Positions 8,062 to 16,733 are shown, numbered from the stretch's first letter. The stretch is DNA of 64,000 nucleotides from DATJGR01 sp963780795 (GCA_963780795.1 CAWADH010000006.1:62001-126000); one strand, 5' to 3'. The notes: generated from the sequence alone by a model not told the origin. Numbers and translations are program-made.

Positions 8062-9105
8062 TCAGCCTACGCCGGCACCGACGAGGTAGCCGAGTCCATA
8101 CGTGAGCGCGGCCGCGGCGACACCGATGCACAGCATCCGCACACCGCCGTGCAACGCGCGACGACCGGTGAACAGACTGATCGCAGCGCCGAGCCCGAAC
8201 AGCGTGCAGCCGGTGAGCGCGCCGGCTGCGACGAGCCCGCCGGCGCCGATCAGGAACGGCAACAGCGGTACCAGCGCGCCGGCGCCGAAACACATGAAGG
8301 AGAAACCGGCCGCGCCCCACGCCGAACCGAGATCGTCGGGATTCAAGCCGAGTTCTTCGCGAGCGAGCACGTCGAGCGCGTGTTTCGGATCGGCCAGCAT
8401 CTTGTGCGCGACCGCGCGCGCTTCCTCGAGATTCATGCCGCGCGCCGCATAGATCAGCGCGAGCTCTTCAGCCTCTTCTTCCGGGTATTCGTCGAGTTCG
8501 TCCTGCTCGAGCGAAATCTGGTGTTCGTACAGTTCGCGCTGCGACCGCACCGAAACGAACTCGCCCGAGGCCATCGACAGCGCGCCGGCCAGCAAGCCGG
8601 CCACACCGGTGAGAAGAATCATGTGGCTGTCCGACGTGGCGCCGGCGATACCCATGATCAGGCTCGCGTTCGAGATCAGACCGTCGTTCGCGCCGAACAC
8701 CGCAGCGCGCAGATTGCCGCCGCCGACGCCGCGATGCGATTGGCCGACCTCCTCGACGGTCGCCGGCATCGAGTGACCACCCGGATGCGCACCGGAATAC
8801 GCCGACATGCCGCGCACCTTCATGCCGGCCAACACCTGCCGGATCGGTTTGACACCGAAGCGACGCGCCAGCCACGCAACGGTTCGCGCGCGCGCAGTCG
8901 GCGTGAACTCGGGCAGCTTCGCGCCGCCGGTCGACAGCTTCGCGGCCCACAACGACGCCTGCTCGTCAGCCTCGTGCGCGAGCGTGGTGAACAACTGCGA
9001 CAGGGTCGCGTGCGACTCCACTTCCGCCAGCACACGATAGAGCCACGCCGATTGCTTCTCTTCGTACCAGCTCGAAGCGGCCGCTTCGTCCGTGTGTCCA
9101 ACCAT
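8062..9105 (-). CDS. ferritin-like/VIT1 (CCC1) fusion iron transporter, MbfA-like
   Basis: 347 aa. Residues about 10-60 form a ferritin/rubrerythrin-like helical segment (SAWLYRVLAEVESHATLSQL, then LAHEADEQASLW) with E/H residues that can bind iron. Residues about 130-347 are a VIT1/CCC1 domain: AVFGANDGLISNASLIMGIAGA, ALSMASGEFVSVRSQRE and three or more C-terminal hydrophobic segments. This layout matches membrane-bound ferritin (MbfA) proteins that export Fe/Mn from the cytosol. It is convergent with the selenoprotein gene and divergent from the patatin gene. Direction of transport is inferred from the family. Confidence 0.88.
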   Translation of the reverse strand: MVGHTDEAAASSWYEEKQSAWLYRVLAEVESHATLSQLFTTLAHEADEQASLWAAKLSTGGAKLPEFTPTARARTVAWLARRFGVKPIRQVLAGMKVRGMSAYSGAHPGGHSMPATVEEVGQSHRGVGGGNLRAAVFGANDGLISNASLIMGIAGATSDSHMILLTGVAGLLAGALSMASGEFVSVRSQRELYEHQISLEQDELDEYPEEEAEELALIYAARGMNLEEARAVAHKMLADPKHALDVLAREELGLNPDDLGSAWGAAGFSFMCFGAGALVPLLPFLIGAGGLVAAGALTGCTLFGLGAAISLFTGRRALHGGVRMLCIGVAAAALTYGLGYLVGAGVG

Positions 9106-9251
9106 TTCGATTCAGGCGCACTTTGTCCGACGAGGATCGGCATGGTAACAGCATGGCGTCGTTGATCGGTCGTAACGCAACGGGTAGGCTCCCGGTCGCT
9201 CGCAGAACCCCGCCATTTTGTCTGCGCAAAACCACGTCCGGAGACGTCGGC

Positions 9252-11504
9252 ATGTTCCGTTGCCCTGCACCTCCGCGGCGAGTCTTCGCCGCCGTTGCCA
9301 CTCTGCTCATCTCGATCGCGCATCCCATTGCGGTGCACGCCGACGAATTGTGCAGACCGCCGCCGACCGACCGGCCGCGCATCGGTCTGGTGCTCGGCGG
9401 CGGCGGCGCGCGCGGCATCGCGCACGTCGGCGTGATTCGCGTGCTCGAAGAGCTGCGCATTCCAATCGATTACGTCGCCGGCACCAGCATGGGTTCGATC
9501 GTCGGCGGTCTGTATGCAACGGGTATGACGTCGGATCAGCTGGAAGAAGTAATAAGGCAGCTGAACTGGTCCGACATCTTTGCCGACAACACGATTCGCG
9601 CGGAGCGACCGTATCGGCGCAAACGCGACGACGACCTTGCGCTCTTCGGACCGAAATTCGGCGTCGGTCCGAAATCGTCGCTGCTACCGCGCGGTGCGAT
9701 CAGCGGCCAGAAGATCCAGTTCTTCCTGGAGACCGCGACCAGCGAGCGCGTTCAGTCGAAGAACTTCGACGAGCTGCCGATTCCATTCCGCGCGATCGCG
9801 GCGGACATCGTCACCGGCAAACCCGTCGTCATTTCGCAAGGCGACCTCGCGACGGCGATGCGCGCAAGCATGTCGATTCCGGGCTTGTTCTCGCCGATCG
9901 ACTTTCAGGGACACCTGCTGGTGGACGGCGGCATCGTCAACAACCTGCCGGTGAACGTCGTGCAGGGCATGGGCGCGGACATTCTCATCGCCGTGGACGT
10001 CGGCACGCCGCTCTACACCCGCGCCGAACTGACCGACTTCGTTTCGATCACGAGTCAGCTCAGCGGCATCATGGTGGTGAACAACACCGAGCGGCAGGAA
10101 TCATTGCTGACGCAGAAGGACGTGCTGATCGTGCCGAACCTCGGTAACGAAATCGGCTCGGTGGACTTTGGAAAGATGGATCAGTCGATTCCTCTCGGCT
10201 ACGAAGCCGCGAATGCGCTGCGCGACAGGCTCGCGCCGTTGGGCGTTTCCGAAGAAGAGTACGCAGCGTATCGCGCGCAGATGGCGGCTTGCGTCACCGG
10301 CACGCCGAACATCCAGTTCGTGCACCTGAACAACCGTTCGCGCTTCTCCGACGCGGTGATCTACGCACGTCTCCACGTCGATCTCGGCAAACCGCTGGAC
10401 GAGGCGCGTCTCGAAACGGACATCCAGCAGATCTACGCGCTCGGCTTTCTCGATCGCGCCACGTACGAGATCGTGCAGGAAGACGGCAAGTACGGCCTGC
10501 TCGTAACGGTGAAGCAGGACGAACGCGGTACTTCGTTCGTTGAAACCGGCATCGACTTCACCGGCGTCAGCGATTCGTCGGCGATCGACGTTCGGCTCGC
10601 GTTCCTGAAGACCAACGTCGACGATCTCGGCAGCGAATTCCGCGGCATGGTGCAGCTCGGACAGAATCAGGGCGTGCTCGCCGAACTGTACAAACCGTTG
10701 GGCGACGAACTGAAGTGGATCGTCGTTCCGAAGCTGTTCGCCGATCGGCAGAACCTGACCGAGTTCAATCCGCAGGGCGATAAGCTCGGGCAGATCGACA
10801 TCGAGAAATGGGGCGGATCGTTCGAAATGGGACGCGAGTTCTGGCGCCACGCGGCGCTGTTCGCGGGCATCCGCCGCTACGCCGGATCGACGCAGGTTCG
10901 CGTCGGCGACCCGACCGTACCGAAGGGTGCATTCGACGGCGGCGAGTGGTTCATGGACGGCACGTGGGATCGCATCGACAACCGCTACTTTCCGTCGCGC
11001 GGAACGTACGCGGGCTTCGAATATCTCTGGTCGCGCACCTCGCTCGGTGCCGACAACGATTTCCAGCAGTTCGAAGGATCGATGTTCACGGCGAAAACGT
11101 GGGGGTTGCACACGCTGCTGCTCGGCGGACGGCTCGGACTGACGCGCGAAGGCGACGCGCCGATACAGAACGTGTTTCTCGCCGGCGGAATCTTTCGCCT
11201 GTCGGGATTCGAGCCGAACGAATTGAGCGGCCAGAACTTCGGCATGGTGTTGCTCGGATACCGCTACAAGCTGTTTGCGACGGGGTGGTTGCCGCCTTAC
11301 GTCGGCATGACGCTCGAATACGGCAACACCGAAGAACACGCCGACGACCTGCTCGAGGAGGGTCTCGTCAACGCGAGCGCATACATGGGGTTCAATTCGC
11401 CGCTCGGGCCGCTGTACATCGGCTACGGATTCGCACAGGGCGGCCACCGCGCGTACTTCTTGCGCATCGGCAACATCCTCGGCAGCTCTTCGATCGGCGA
11501 GTGA
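9252..11504 (+). CDS. patatin-like phospholipase with POTRA and outer-membrane beta-barrel (type Vd, PlpD-like)
   Basis: 750 aa from ATG 9252, the start that gives a clean signal peptide (cleavage after HPIAVHA). Passenger patatin domain, about 41-350: oxyanion glycines GGGGARG, nucleophile S79 in GTSMGS, catalytic D225 in VDGGIVNN. Then one POTRA-like domain (about 355-425) and a C-terminal surface-antigen (D15/BamA-type) beta-barrel with alternating aromatic strands. This is the order found in PlpD of Pseudomonas, which exposes or releases a lipase at the cell surface. The upstream reading frame to 9123 is not needed. Single gene, divergent from the VIT1 gene. Confidence 0.9.
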   Translation: MFRCPAPPRRVFAAVATLLISIAHPIAVHADELCRPPPTDRPRIGLVLGGGGARGIAHVGVIRVLEELRIPIDYVAGTSMGSIVGGLYATGMTSDQLEEVIRQLNWSDIFADNTIRAERPYRRKRDDDLALFGPKFGVGPKSSLLPRGAISGQKIQFFLETATSERVQSKNFDELPIPFRAIAADIVTGKPVVISQGDLATAMRASMSIPGLFSPIDFQGHLLVDGGIVNNLPVNVVQGMGADILIAVDVGTPLYTRAELTDFVSITSQLSGIMVVNNTERQESLLTQKDVLIVPNLGNEIGSVDFGKMDQSIPLGYEAANALRDRLAPLGVSEEEYAAYRAQMAACVTGTPNIQFVHLNNRSRFSDAVIYARLHVDLGKPLDEARLETDIQQIYALGFLDRATYEIVQEDGKYGLLVTVKQDERGTSFVETGIDFTGVSDSSAIDVRLAFLKTNVDDLGSEFRGMVQLGQNQGVLAELYKPLGDELKWIVVPKLFADRQNLTEFNPQGDKLGQIDIEKWGGSFEMGREFWRHAALFAGIRRYAGSTQVRVGDPTVPKGAFDGGEWFMDGTWDRIDNRYFPSRGTYAGFEYLWSRTSLGADNDFQQFEGSMFTAKTWGLHTLLLGGRLGLTREGDAPIQNVFLAGGIFRLSGFEPNELSGQNFGMVLLGYRYKLFATGWLPPYVGMTLEYGNTEEHADDLLEEGLVNASAYMGFNSPLGPLYIGYGFAQGGHRAYFLRIGNILGSSSIGE

Positions 11505-11513
11505 GCGCGACCG

Positions 11514-12029
11514 TTATTGTTCGGTCGCCTCGCCGGTCACATGGATCTTCGACAGCAGCTGAGCGGCCAACGCGCCGTCGATTCTCTCGTCGATCAGGAA
11601 CACGCGCGCGACTTTCGTCTCGGGCAGGAACTTCCGGAACTTCTTCAGATAATCGCGTTTGACCTTGGCGATGCCTTCGTCGGCGGCGAGAAAGCTCTCG
11701 ACCATCGATTTCGCCTGAGCGTCCGTCATCGTGCGAAACGTCTCCGCGTACTCGGCCACCACTTTCGCGCGCTGGTCCTGCAGTTTCAGGATATCGCGGC
11801 GATAGTCGCGAAACAGCGGCCAGAATCCGTCGCCTTCGTCTTTTCCGAACGGTATGTTCGCGAGCAGCAGGTTCTTGCGCTGCGCTTCGGTGATGCCTGA
11901 AGGGGCAGTGGGCGCGACGGCTGCCTCCGGCGCCGCCCCCTCGTCCGTTTCGGCCGCGACGGAAGCCGTCATCCACAATGCCGAAGTCACAATGAGTATG
12001 CGCAAGAGTTGCACGGTCGTCGTTGGCAT
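11514..12029 (-). CDS. secreted protein of unknown function
   Basis: 171 aa from ATG 12029, which places a signal peptide at the N-terminus (hydrophobic LLRILIVTSALWMTASVAA); in-frame starts at 12056 and 12083 are possible but would bury it. The mature part is an Ala/Pro-rich linker followed by charged helices (DYRRDILKLQDQRAKVVAEY, AKVKRDYLKKFRKFL), vaguely like periplasmic Spy/LTXXQ-type helical proteins, but I do not recognise a family. It ends 9 bases from the patatin gene, convergently. Confidence 0.6.
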   Translation of the reverse strand: MPTTTVQLLRILIVTSALWMTASVAAETDEGAAPEAAVAPTAPSGITEAQRKNLLLANIPFGKDEGDGFWPLFRDYRRDILKLQDQRAKVVAEYAETFRTMTDAQAKSMVESFLAADEGIAKVKRDYLKKFRKFLPETKVARVFLIDERIDGALAAQLLSKIHVTGEATEQ

Positions 12030-12142
12030 TGCGGCTCTCGATGGGTTCGAGGCCATCATAGACAAACACCAAACTGCAACCAAACAATCGAGGTCACGTT
12101 AGAATCCCGACACGATGCACGGGGGCAGGGAGACCGGAAGTG

Positions 12143-12820
12143 ATGCGGATCGTGGTGTTTGCGGCAGGCATCCTCGCGTGCTTGGTGCTCGGCGGATGCA
12201 CCAGCAGCAGCAACGGCAGCGCCCCGGAACTCGAATCGGATCTGACTTACGACGGGTTGGCGAAAGTGAAAGGCAGCAAAGCGAAAGCCGCCTGGATGCG
12301 TCCCGACTTCTCTCTCGACGGCTACTCGAAGATCATGCTGATCGGCGCCGGCATCGAGTATCGCCCGGTGAAGCGAGTGTCTCGCGCCGGCCCCAGCACG
12401 GCCTCGCAGTTCCCGCTCACGGAAGAACAGAAGGAGCGCCTTCGCTCAGTCGTCAGCGAAGCGTTCAGGACTGCGCTGGCGCAATCGGATAAATTCACGA
12501 TCGTCGATCAGCCAGGCCCGGACACGCTCGCGATCTGGGGTGGGCTCGTGGACGTCGTGTCTTACGTGCCGCCAGATGCGGTCGGGCGAAGCAACATCTA
12601 TCTTTCGTCGGTCGGAGAGGCGACGCTGGTCATCGAGATCCGCGATTCGGAGAGCAACGCGGTGCTGGTACGGATCATCGACCGGAAAGCGGCGCAGAAT
12701 CCCGGTATCGCGCAGCGTTCCACATCGGTGACGAACTGGTCGGAAGTGCAGCAACTCGCCCGAACGTGGGCAACCCAGCTTCGCGACGGTCTCGACGAAG
12801 CGGCAACATGGAACAGATAG
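12143..12820 (+). CDS. DUF3313-like lipoprotein
   Basis: 225 aa with a lipoprotein signal: MRIVVFAAGILACLVLGGC, lipobox LGGC, so the mature N-terminal Cys is lipidated. Start ATG 12143; a GTG at 12140 is in frame. The body resembles DUF3313 outer-membrane-associated lipoproteins: a domain beginning near DFSLDGYSKIMLIGAGIEYRP, then VVSEAFRTALAQSDKF and TLVIEIRDSESNAVLVRIIDRK. Function unknown. It ends 19 bases before the cysteine synthase gene. Confidence 0.75.
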   Translation: MRIVVFAAGILACLVLGGCTSSSNGSAPELESDLTYDGLAKVKGSKAKAAWMRPDFSLDGYSKIMLIGAGIEYRPVKRVSRAGPSTASQFPLTEEQKERLRSVVSEAFRTALAQSDKFTIVDQPGPDTLAIWGGLVDVVSYVPPDAVGRSNIYLSSVGEATLVIEIRDSESNAVLVRIIDRKAAQNPGIAQRSTSVTNWSEVQQLARTWATQLRDGLDEAATWNR

Positions 12821-12839
12821 CGCGAACGGAGAGGACAGC

Positions 12840-13796
12840 ATGATTTACGACACCATTCTCGACACCATCGGCAACACCCCGATCGTTCGGTTGCACCGCA
12901 CCGGGCCCGATCACGTCACGATTTACGTCAAGGTCGAGTCGTTCAACCCGATGGCATCGGTAAAAGACCGTCTCGCCTACGCGATCATCAAAGATGCGCG
13001 CGACTCCGGCGCGCTGAAGCCCGGACAGACGGTGGTCGAGGCGACCTCAGGCAATACGGGCATCGCACTTGCGATGGTGTGTGCGGTGTACGGACATCCG
13101 TTCGTCGCAACAATGGCCGAGACGTTCTCGATCGAACGGAGGCGTTTGATGCGCGCGCTCGGCGCGAAAGTGATCGTCACGCCCGCCGCCGAACGCGGCA
13201 GCGGCATGGTCCGGCGCGCCGAAGAGCTGGCGAAGAAGCACGGCTGGTTCCTGGCGCGGCAGTTCGAGAACCCGGCCAACCCTGCTTATCACAGGAACAC
13301 CACCGCGCCGGAAATCCTGCGCGATTTCGCCGGCAAGCGACTCGACTACTGGGTAACGGGCTGGGGCACCGGCGGCACGCTCACCGGGGTCGGTGAGATG
13401 CTCAAGGTGGCGCGCCCCAACGTGAAAGTGGTGGTGGTCGAACCGGCCGCCGCCGCGATGCTCACCGGCAAGGAATGGAAGCCGCACAAGATTCAGGGTT
13501 GGACTCCGGATTTCATTCCGGGCGTGCTGAACAAGGAGGTCGGTGACGAGTTCGTTTCGGTCGAGGACCTGGTTGCGCGTGACACCGCGCTGCATCTCGC
13601 GCAGAAAGAAGGCATCTTCGTCGGCATCTCGGCCGGCGCGACGCTCGCCGGCGCGCTCGAGGTTGCGAAGCGTGCGCCGAAAGACAGCGTGATGCTGGTG
13701 ATGCTCCCCGACACCGGCGAGCGATACCTGTCGACGATTCTGTTCGAAGGCATTCCGGAAGGATCCGACGACGCCTGGCTCGCGAGCCTCGGCTGA
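12840..13796 (+). CDS. cysK: cysteine synthase (O-acetylserine sulfhydrylase)
   Basis: 318 aa fold-type II PLP enzyme making cysteine from O-acetylserine and sulfide. PLP-binding lysine K42 sits in NPMASVKDRLA; the substrate-binding loop is ATSGNTG (68-74); the PLP-phosphate loop is GWGTGGTLTG; the C-terminal PDTGERY motif binds the PLP ring nitrogen. Length and motifs fit CysK/CysM; I favour the CysK side but the split is not certain. AGAGGACAGC precedes the ATG. Confidence 0.9.
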   Translation: MIYDTILDTIGNTPIVRLHRTGPDHVTIYVKVESFNPMASVKDRLAYAIIKDARDSGALKPGQTVVEATSGNTGIALAMVCAVYGHPFVATMAETFSIERRRLMRALGAKVIVTPAAERGSGMVRRAEELAKKHGWFLARQFENPANPAYHRNTTAPEILRDFAGKRLDYWVTGWGTGGTLTGVGEMLKVARPNVKVVVVEPAAAAMLTGKEWKPHKIQGWTPDFIPGVLNKEVGDEFVSVEDLVARDTALHLAQKEGIFVGISAGATLAGALEVAKRAPKDSVMLVMLPDTGERYLSTILFEGIPEGSDDAWLASLG

Positions 13797-13947
13797 ACCG
13801 TCAGCGCGCAAATCGATGGAACCGCCCGGCGTCGCGTGACGCTGCGCACGATGGGGCGCAACGATAGCGGAACTGTGAACCAGGTACGTTTGATCGGCGC
13901 CGGCGCATCTATGTTCGTTGCGTTGAAATCACGCTGCGGGCGCCGCG

Positions 13948-14550
13948 ATGGCGACTCACTCTCGATTCGGCCGCTTCATTCTTTACTCCTGTTTTCTGCT
14001 CTCCGGCTGCGCCACTCACGTTCCCACAGTATGCGTGGGTGACGCAGAGACGCTCGGGTATCACGACGGAACGCTCGGACAACGACTCTGCGCCAACGCA
14101 TCCAGAGGCGACGCTGATATGGCGTATCAATCAGGCTGGAACGAAGGCATCCAGCGTTTCTGCACCGAAGAACGCGGCTACCAACAAGGCTGTTTGGGCG
14201 CGGCGATCTCCAACGCTTGCCCGGATGCTCTGGCAACGAGCTATCTCGACGGATACCAGTCCGGCTACGCCGTTTACCTGACGCAGCTCGAAGTCGACAT
14301 CATGGAACGGTCGATCGAAGCGAAGTCAGGGGAATTGGAGCAGGTCTGGTCGCAACTCGATGCGGTGGCGAACAGCCTCGAGCAAAGCGACCTCGACCCG
14401 GCGTCCCGTTCGCTGTGGCTCGAGCAATCGCATGCGCTGATGACCCGGCAGACGAGACTCGGCACTGAAATCGACGAGCTCGAATCGGAAGTAGGTGCGC
14501 GCAAGGCGCAGCTGACGCAGATGCGTCGCGCCATTGCGATCAGCGACTGA
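13948..14550 (+). CDS. DUF2799-type lipoprotein
   Basis: 200 aa. Signal peptide ends in lipobox LLSGC (Cys about residue 21). The domain of regularly spaced Gly/Cys motifs (ETLGYHDGTLGQ, AYQSGWNEGIQRFC, RGYQQGCLGAAIS, SYLDGYQSGYAVY) matches DUF2799, an uncharacterised envelope lipoprotein family. A C-terminal coiled coil (about 115-195, ELEQVWSQLDAVANSLEQ through DELESEVGARKAQL) is attached. No functional clue from neighbours. Confidence 0.75.
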   Translation: MATHSRFGRFILYSCFLLSGCATHVPTVCVGDAETLGYHDGTLGQRLCANASRGDADMAYQSGWNEGIQRFCTEERGYQQGCLGAAISNACPDALATSYLDGYQSGYAVYLTQLEVDIMERSIEAKSGELEQVWSQLDAVANSLEQSDLDPASRSLWLEQSHALMTRQTRLGTEIDELESEVGARKAQLTQMRRAIAISD

Positions 14551-14571
14551 TTCGGCGCAACCGCGCTGCGT

Positions 14572-15735
14572 TCATCTCAGCAGCACCGGATAGTCGAGCG
14601 GCGCGTCCCACAACACCTGCGCGACGCTGCCGAAGCGCTGCTCGTTAGTGAACCCGTGATGACGCAGCACCTCCATGTCTCTGACGATCCGCTCAAGGGG
14701 ATTCGCCGTGTAAATGACGCTCGAGCCGGCGGCGTCGGCGACGAGACTCACGACCTCCGCACAGGCCTGAACGGTGTGCGTGCCCGCCAGATATAGGGCC
14801 GCCCTCGCATTTCTATCAGGCGTCGCATTGCGAAGCGCGCACTGCCACGCGTCGTTCAATGATTCCAGGAAGTAGCCGCGTGCCGACCGGTAGATGCCGA
14901 GGGCGCGCCCGAACTTGATCTGCGCGAGCGAACGCAACTTCAGTCTGGAATCGCCCGCATAAGGCGTCTTGTTCTGCGCGAGATCGGTCAGCGCTTCGAG
15001 TGCGAGCTCCGCCAAAGCCAGTGCGACCGGTACATACGTGGCAAACACGATGCGATGCGAACACCGATAGAGCGCTCCGCCGTAGTACTCGTTGCGCGGC
15101 GCGTCCATTCCGACGCTCACGATGGTGTGTTTCGTCGGCACGAACGTCGACATCCGGATGTCGTGGCTACCCGTTCCGCGCATTCCGAGCGCGGACCAGT
15201 TCGGGATAATTTCGCAGTGCTCGATTGGAACGACCACTGCGAGCCACTCGTCTACCCCATCTGCAGAACAGATCGCCGGCGTGAGAAACCAGCGCGCGAA
15301 CCGGCAGCCGCTTGCAAACGACGTCTGTCCCTCTACCTGAAATCCGCCCTCGACCCGTCGCGCCTTCATGGGTTTGTTGGAGCTCGCCGCGACGATCGTG
15401 TGCGGATCGCCGCCCCATAATTCTTCGACAAGCGTTTTGGGCCACGTCGCAGCGGACAGCCTGGCCGCATTGGCGACCATGAGAAACCACCCGGCGCAAC
15501 TGTCCAGCCTCGCGACAGCTTGCACGACGCGTGCGCTCGACACCGGATCGAGCTCGATGCCGCCGAGCGACCGCGGCAGGAACAGATTGACGAGCTCGGT
15601 GCGCTTCAGCGCTTCAACTACGGTTGCCGACAGATCGCCGGTTGCTTCGGCTTCGTTGCGATGCGCGATGATCACCGGCGCGACTGCGTCGAGTCGTGCG
15701 AGCAGTTCTGCGCTGTCGATCACCGCTTGCGACAT
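14572..15735 (-). CDS. acyl-CoA dehydrogenase-fold flavoprotein (possible group D monooxygenase)
   Basis: 387 aa from ATG 15735; the frame extends to 15804 but the extra 23 residues look non-homologous. N-terminal helical domain (VEALKRTELVNLFLPRSLGGIELDP), central beta-barrel (AASSNKPMKARRVEGGFQVEGQ, then ASGCRFARWFL) and C-terminal helical domain. The pattern is closer to HpaB/DszC-like flavin-dependent monooxygenases of the ACAD superfamily than to beta-oxidation dehydrogenases. An FMNH2/FADH2-dependent hydroxylase of a ring compound is one possibility; substrate unknown. Confidence 0.75.
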   Translation of the reverse strand: MSQAVIDSAELLARLDAVAPVIIAHRNEAEATGDLSATVVEALKRTELVNLFLPRSLGGIELDPVSSARVVQAVARLDSCAGWFLMVANAARLSAATWPKTLVEELWGGDPHTIVAASSNKPMKARRVEGGFQVEGQTSFASGCRFARWFLTPAICSADGVDEWLAVVVPIEHCEIIPNWSALGMRGTGSHDIRMSTFVPTKHTIVSVGMDAPRNEYYGGALYRCSHRIVFATYVPVALALAELALEALTDLAQNKTPYAGDSRLKLRSLAQIKFGRALGIYRSARGYFLESLNDAWQCALRNATPDRNARAALYLAGTHTVQACAEVVSLVADAAGSSVIYTANPLERIVRDMEVLRHHGFTNEQRFGSVAQVLWDAPLDYPVLLR

Positions 15736-15840
15736 GAGAGACCCGTTCGGACGCGAAAAATGTGCGCCTGATACGTGGCGCACATTACCCTCGGGTTGGC
15801 TCATCTACCATCATAAGAGACACAAGCACACGGACGTCGC

Positions 15841-16293
15841 GTGCCCGCGCAATACCACATCAATCACGAAGACGAGTTCATCGCCATTCAGCTCGAAGGC
15901 GATGTCGATCTTGTGGACGTCTACGAACTCTGCCAGTCGCTACTCACCGATCCGGCGTTCAGGCCGGAGCTGCCGCAGCTGGCCGATGTGCGCAACGTGA
16001 ACCTGAAGCTGACGCCCGGTGCGATACGTCCGTTCCTGAATTACGTGACGACGACGTATCGTCCGCACGTATCGTCACGGATCGCCGTCGTGCTGGACGG
16101 CTCGATGGACGACGACTTCTGCGCGGGCGTCTTTCGCTTCGTCTGCAACCTGCCCGACACGGAAGTGTTCGACGACTACGCGCTCGCGATCAAATGGCTG
16201 CTGCGTGAAGGCTGGATTCAGCCGGCGTCATCGAAACCACAGGATGCCGGCCGAAATCAGGCTGACGAACATCCAAAACAGATACGGGCTTGA
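15841..16293 (+). CDS. STAS/SpoIIAA-like domain protein
   Basis: 150 aa from GTG 15841. Strands and helices alternate as in STAS/SpoIIAA-like proteins: FIAIQLEGDVDLVDVYELCQSLL, then LPQLADVRNVNLKL, SSRIAVVLDG and TEVFDDYALAIKWLL. Such proteins are small cytosolic modules of mostly unknown role. The last about 20 residues are low-complexity and overlap the small minus-strand membrane ORF by 66 bases, so the true end may be less conserved than the core. Confidence 0.65.
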   Translation: MPAQYHINHEDEFIAIQLEGDVDLVDVYELCQSLLTDPAFRPELPQLADVRNVNLKLTPGAIRPFLNYVTTTYRPHVSSRIAVVLDGSMDDDFCAGVFRFVCNLPDTEVFDDYALAIKWLLREGWIQPASSKPQDAGRNQADEHPKQIRA

Positions 16294-16350
16294 ATAGGCA
16301 ACGAAGCGGGCGAAGAGCTCGTTGTGGCCATTCTGGTTGTGGCCATTCAT
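16228..16350 (-). CDS. putative small single-pass membrane protein (40 aa)
   Basis: ATG 16350 lies 6 bases after a strong AGGGAG ribosome-binding site. The protein has a hydrophilic N-terminus, NGHNQNGHN, encoded by a 13-bp direct repeat (16321-16333 and 16336-16348) with a 15-base period that keeps frame. One long hydrophobic helix follows (FVAYSSPYLFWMFVSLISAG) and the chain ends WFR. The only well-formed upstream regulatory sequence is a LexA box about 280 bases away. It overlaps the convergent STAS-like gene by 66 bases, which lowers confidence. No family recognised; size and topology recall SOS-induced toxins such as TisB, by analogy only. Confidence 0.45.
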   Translation of the reverse strand: MNGHNQNGHNELFARFVAYSSPYLFWMFVSLISAGILWFR

Positions 16351-16617
16351 GGACATCTCCCTCATGAGGCGCGTCCAGTCTTGTAACCTTGTGACTTGGT
16401 TCTCGGCAAAGGCGTGACACGCCTTTCTTGTGCCTCGTTTGTAACACTGCGCAGAGGCGGTCCGAGGTCGGAGCAACCCGGATCGAACCCCCAAAAGTGA
16501 AGGGACAATGGAACCGAAACCGTTAACGCGTTGATGTTGAGACGCTTTTCTCCGGGCCCGATCGAACGTCCGAGAATCGCCCTTTTAATCGCCCAACCAT
16601 GCCGCTATTCTAAACGT

Positions 16618-16700
16618 CCTCACCAGCCGATGCTGTATGTTTATACAGTGTTATTCTCCTCGGCAGGGCGAACGCACGGCGTACAGCGCGGCTGGTGAGG
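16618..16700. repeat. 12-bp inverted repeat flanking the LexA box
   Basis: CCTCACCAGCCG (16618-16629) is exactly complementary to CGGCTGGTGAGG (16689-16700), with the LexA box inside the 59-base spacer. In RNA it could form a long stem; as DNA it could mark the ends of a small element or a protein-binding site. No transposase, target duplication or second copy is visible in the window. Confidence 0.6.
16633..16648. promoter_or_regulatory. LexA (SOS) box
   Basis: CTGTATGTTTATACAG is CTGT-N8-ACAG with an AT-rich centre, near the gammaproteobacterial LexA consensus (CTGT-ATATATAT-ACAG), and flanked by TG/TG. A TATAAA-like -10 sequence for the minus strand lies inside the box, so LexA would block that promoter, but no good -35 is visible. 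Candidate target: the small membrane ORF at 16228-16350. Confidence 0.7.
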
Positions 16701-16733
16701 CTCCTCCGAACCCCCTTTTTCACGGTCCTCTCT

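Larger units (their letters stand above)
16351..16733. other. gene-poor intergenic stretch with LexA box and inverted repeat
   Basis: 383 bases with no convincing gene on either strand. It contains the LexA box at 16633-16648, a 12-bp inverted repeat around it (16618-16629 / 16689-16700), and a tandem AATCGCCC repeat (16575-16582 and 16587-16594, separated by TTTT). The plus strand runs into the 3' end of the thiolase gene, so any SOS-controlled transcript with a product would most likely be the minus-strand one reading towards 16350. Confidence 0.6.

Noticed and set aside
16465..16500. tRNA T-arm-like GGTTCGATC on the minus strand near 16480
   Set aside because: The flanking bases do not form a 5-bp stem and no acceptor or anticodon arm is found.
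16560..16620. Integron attC or attI site near the LexA box (GCCCAAC / GTTRRRY motifs)
   Set aside because: The motif spacing and inner repeats of attC are absent and there is no integrase gene.
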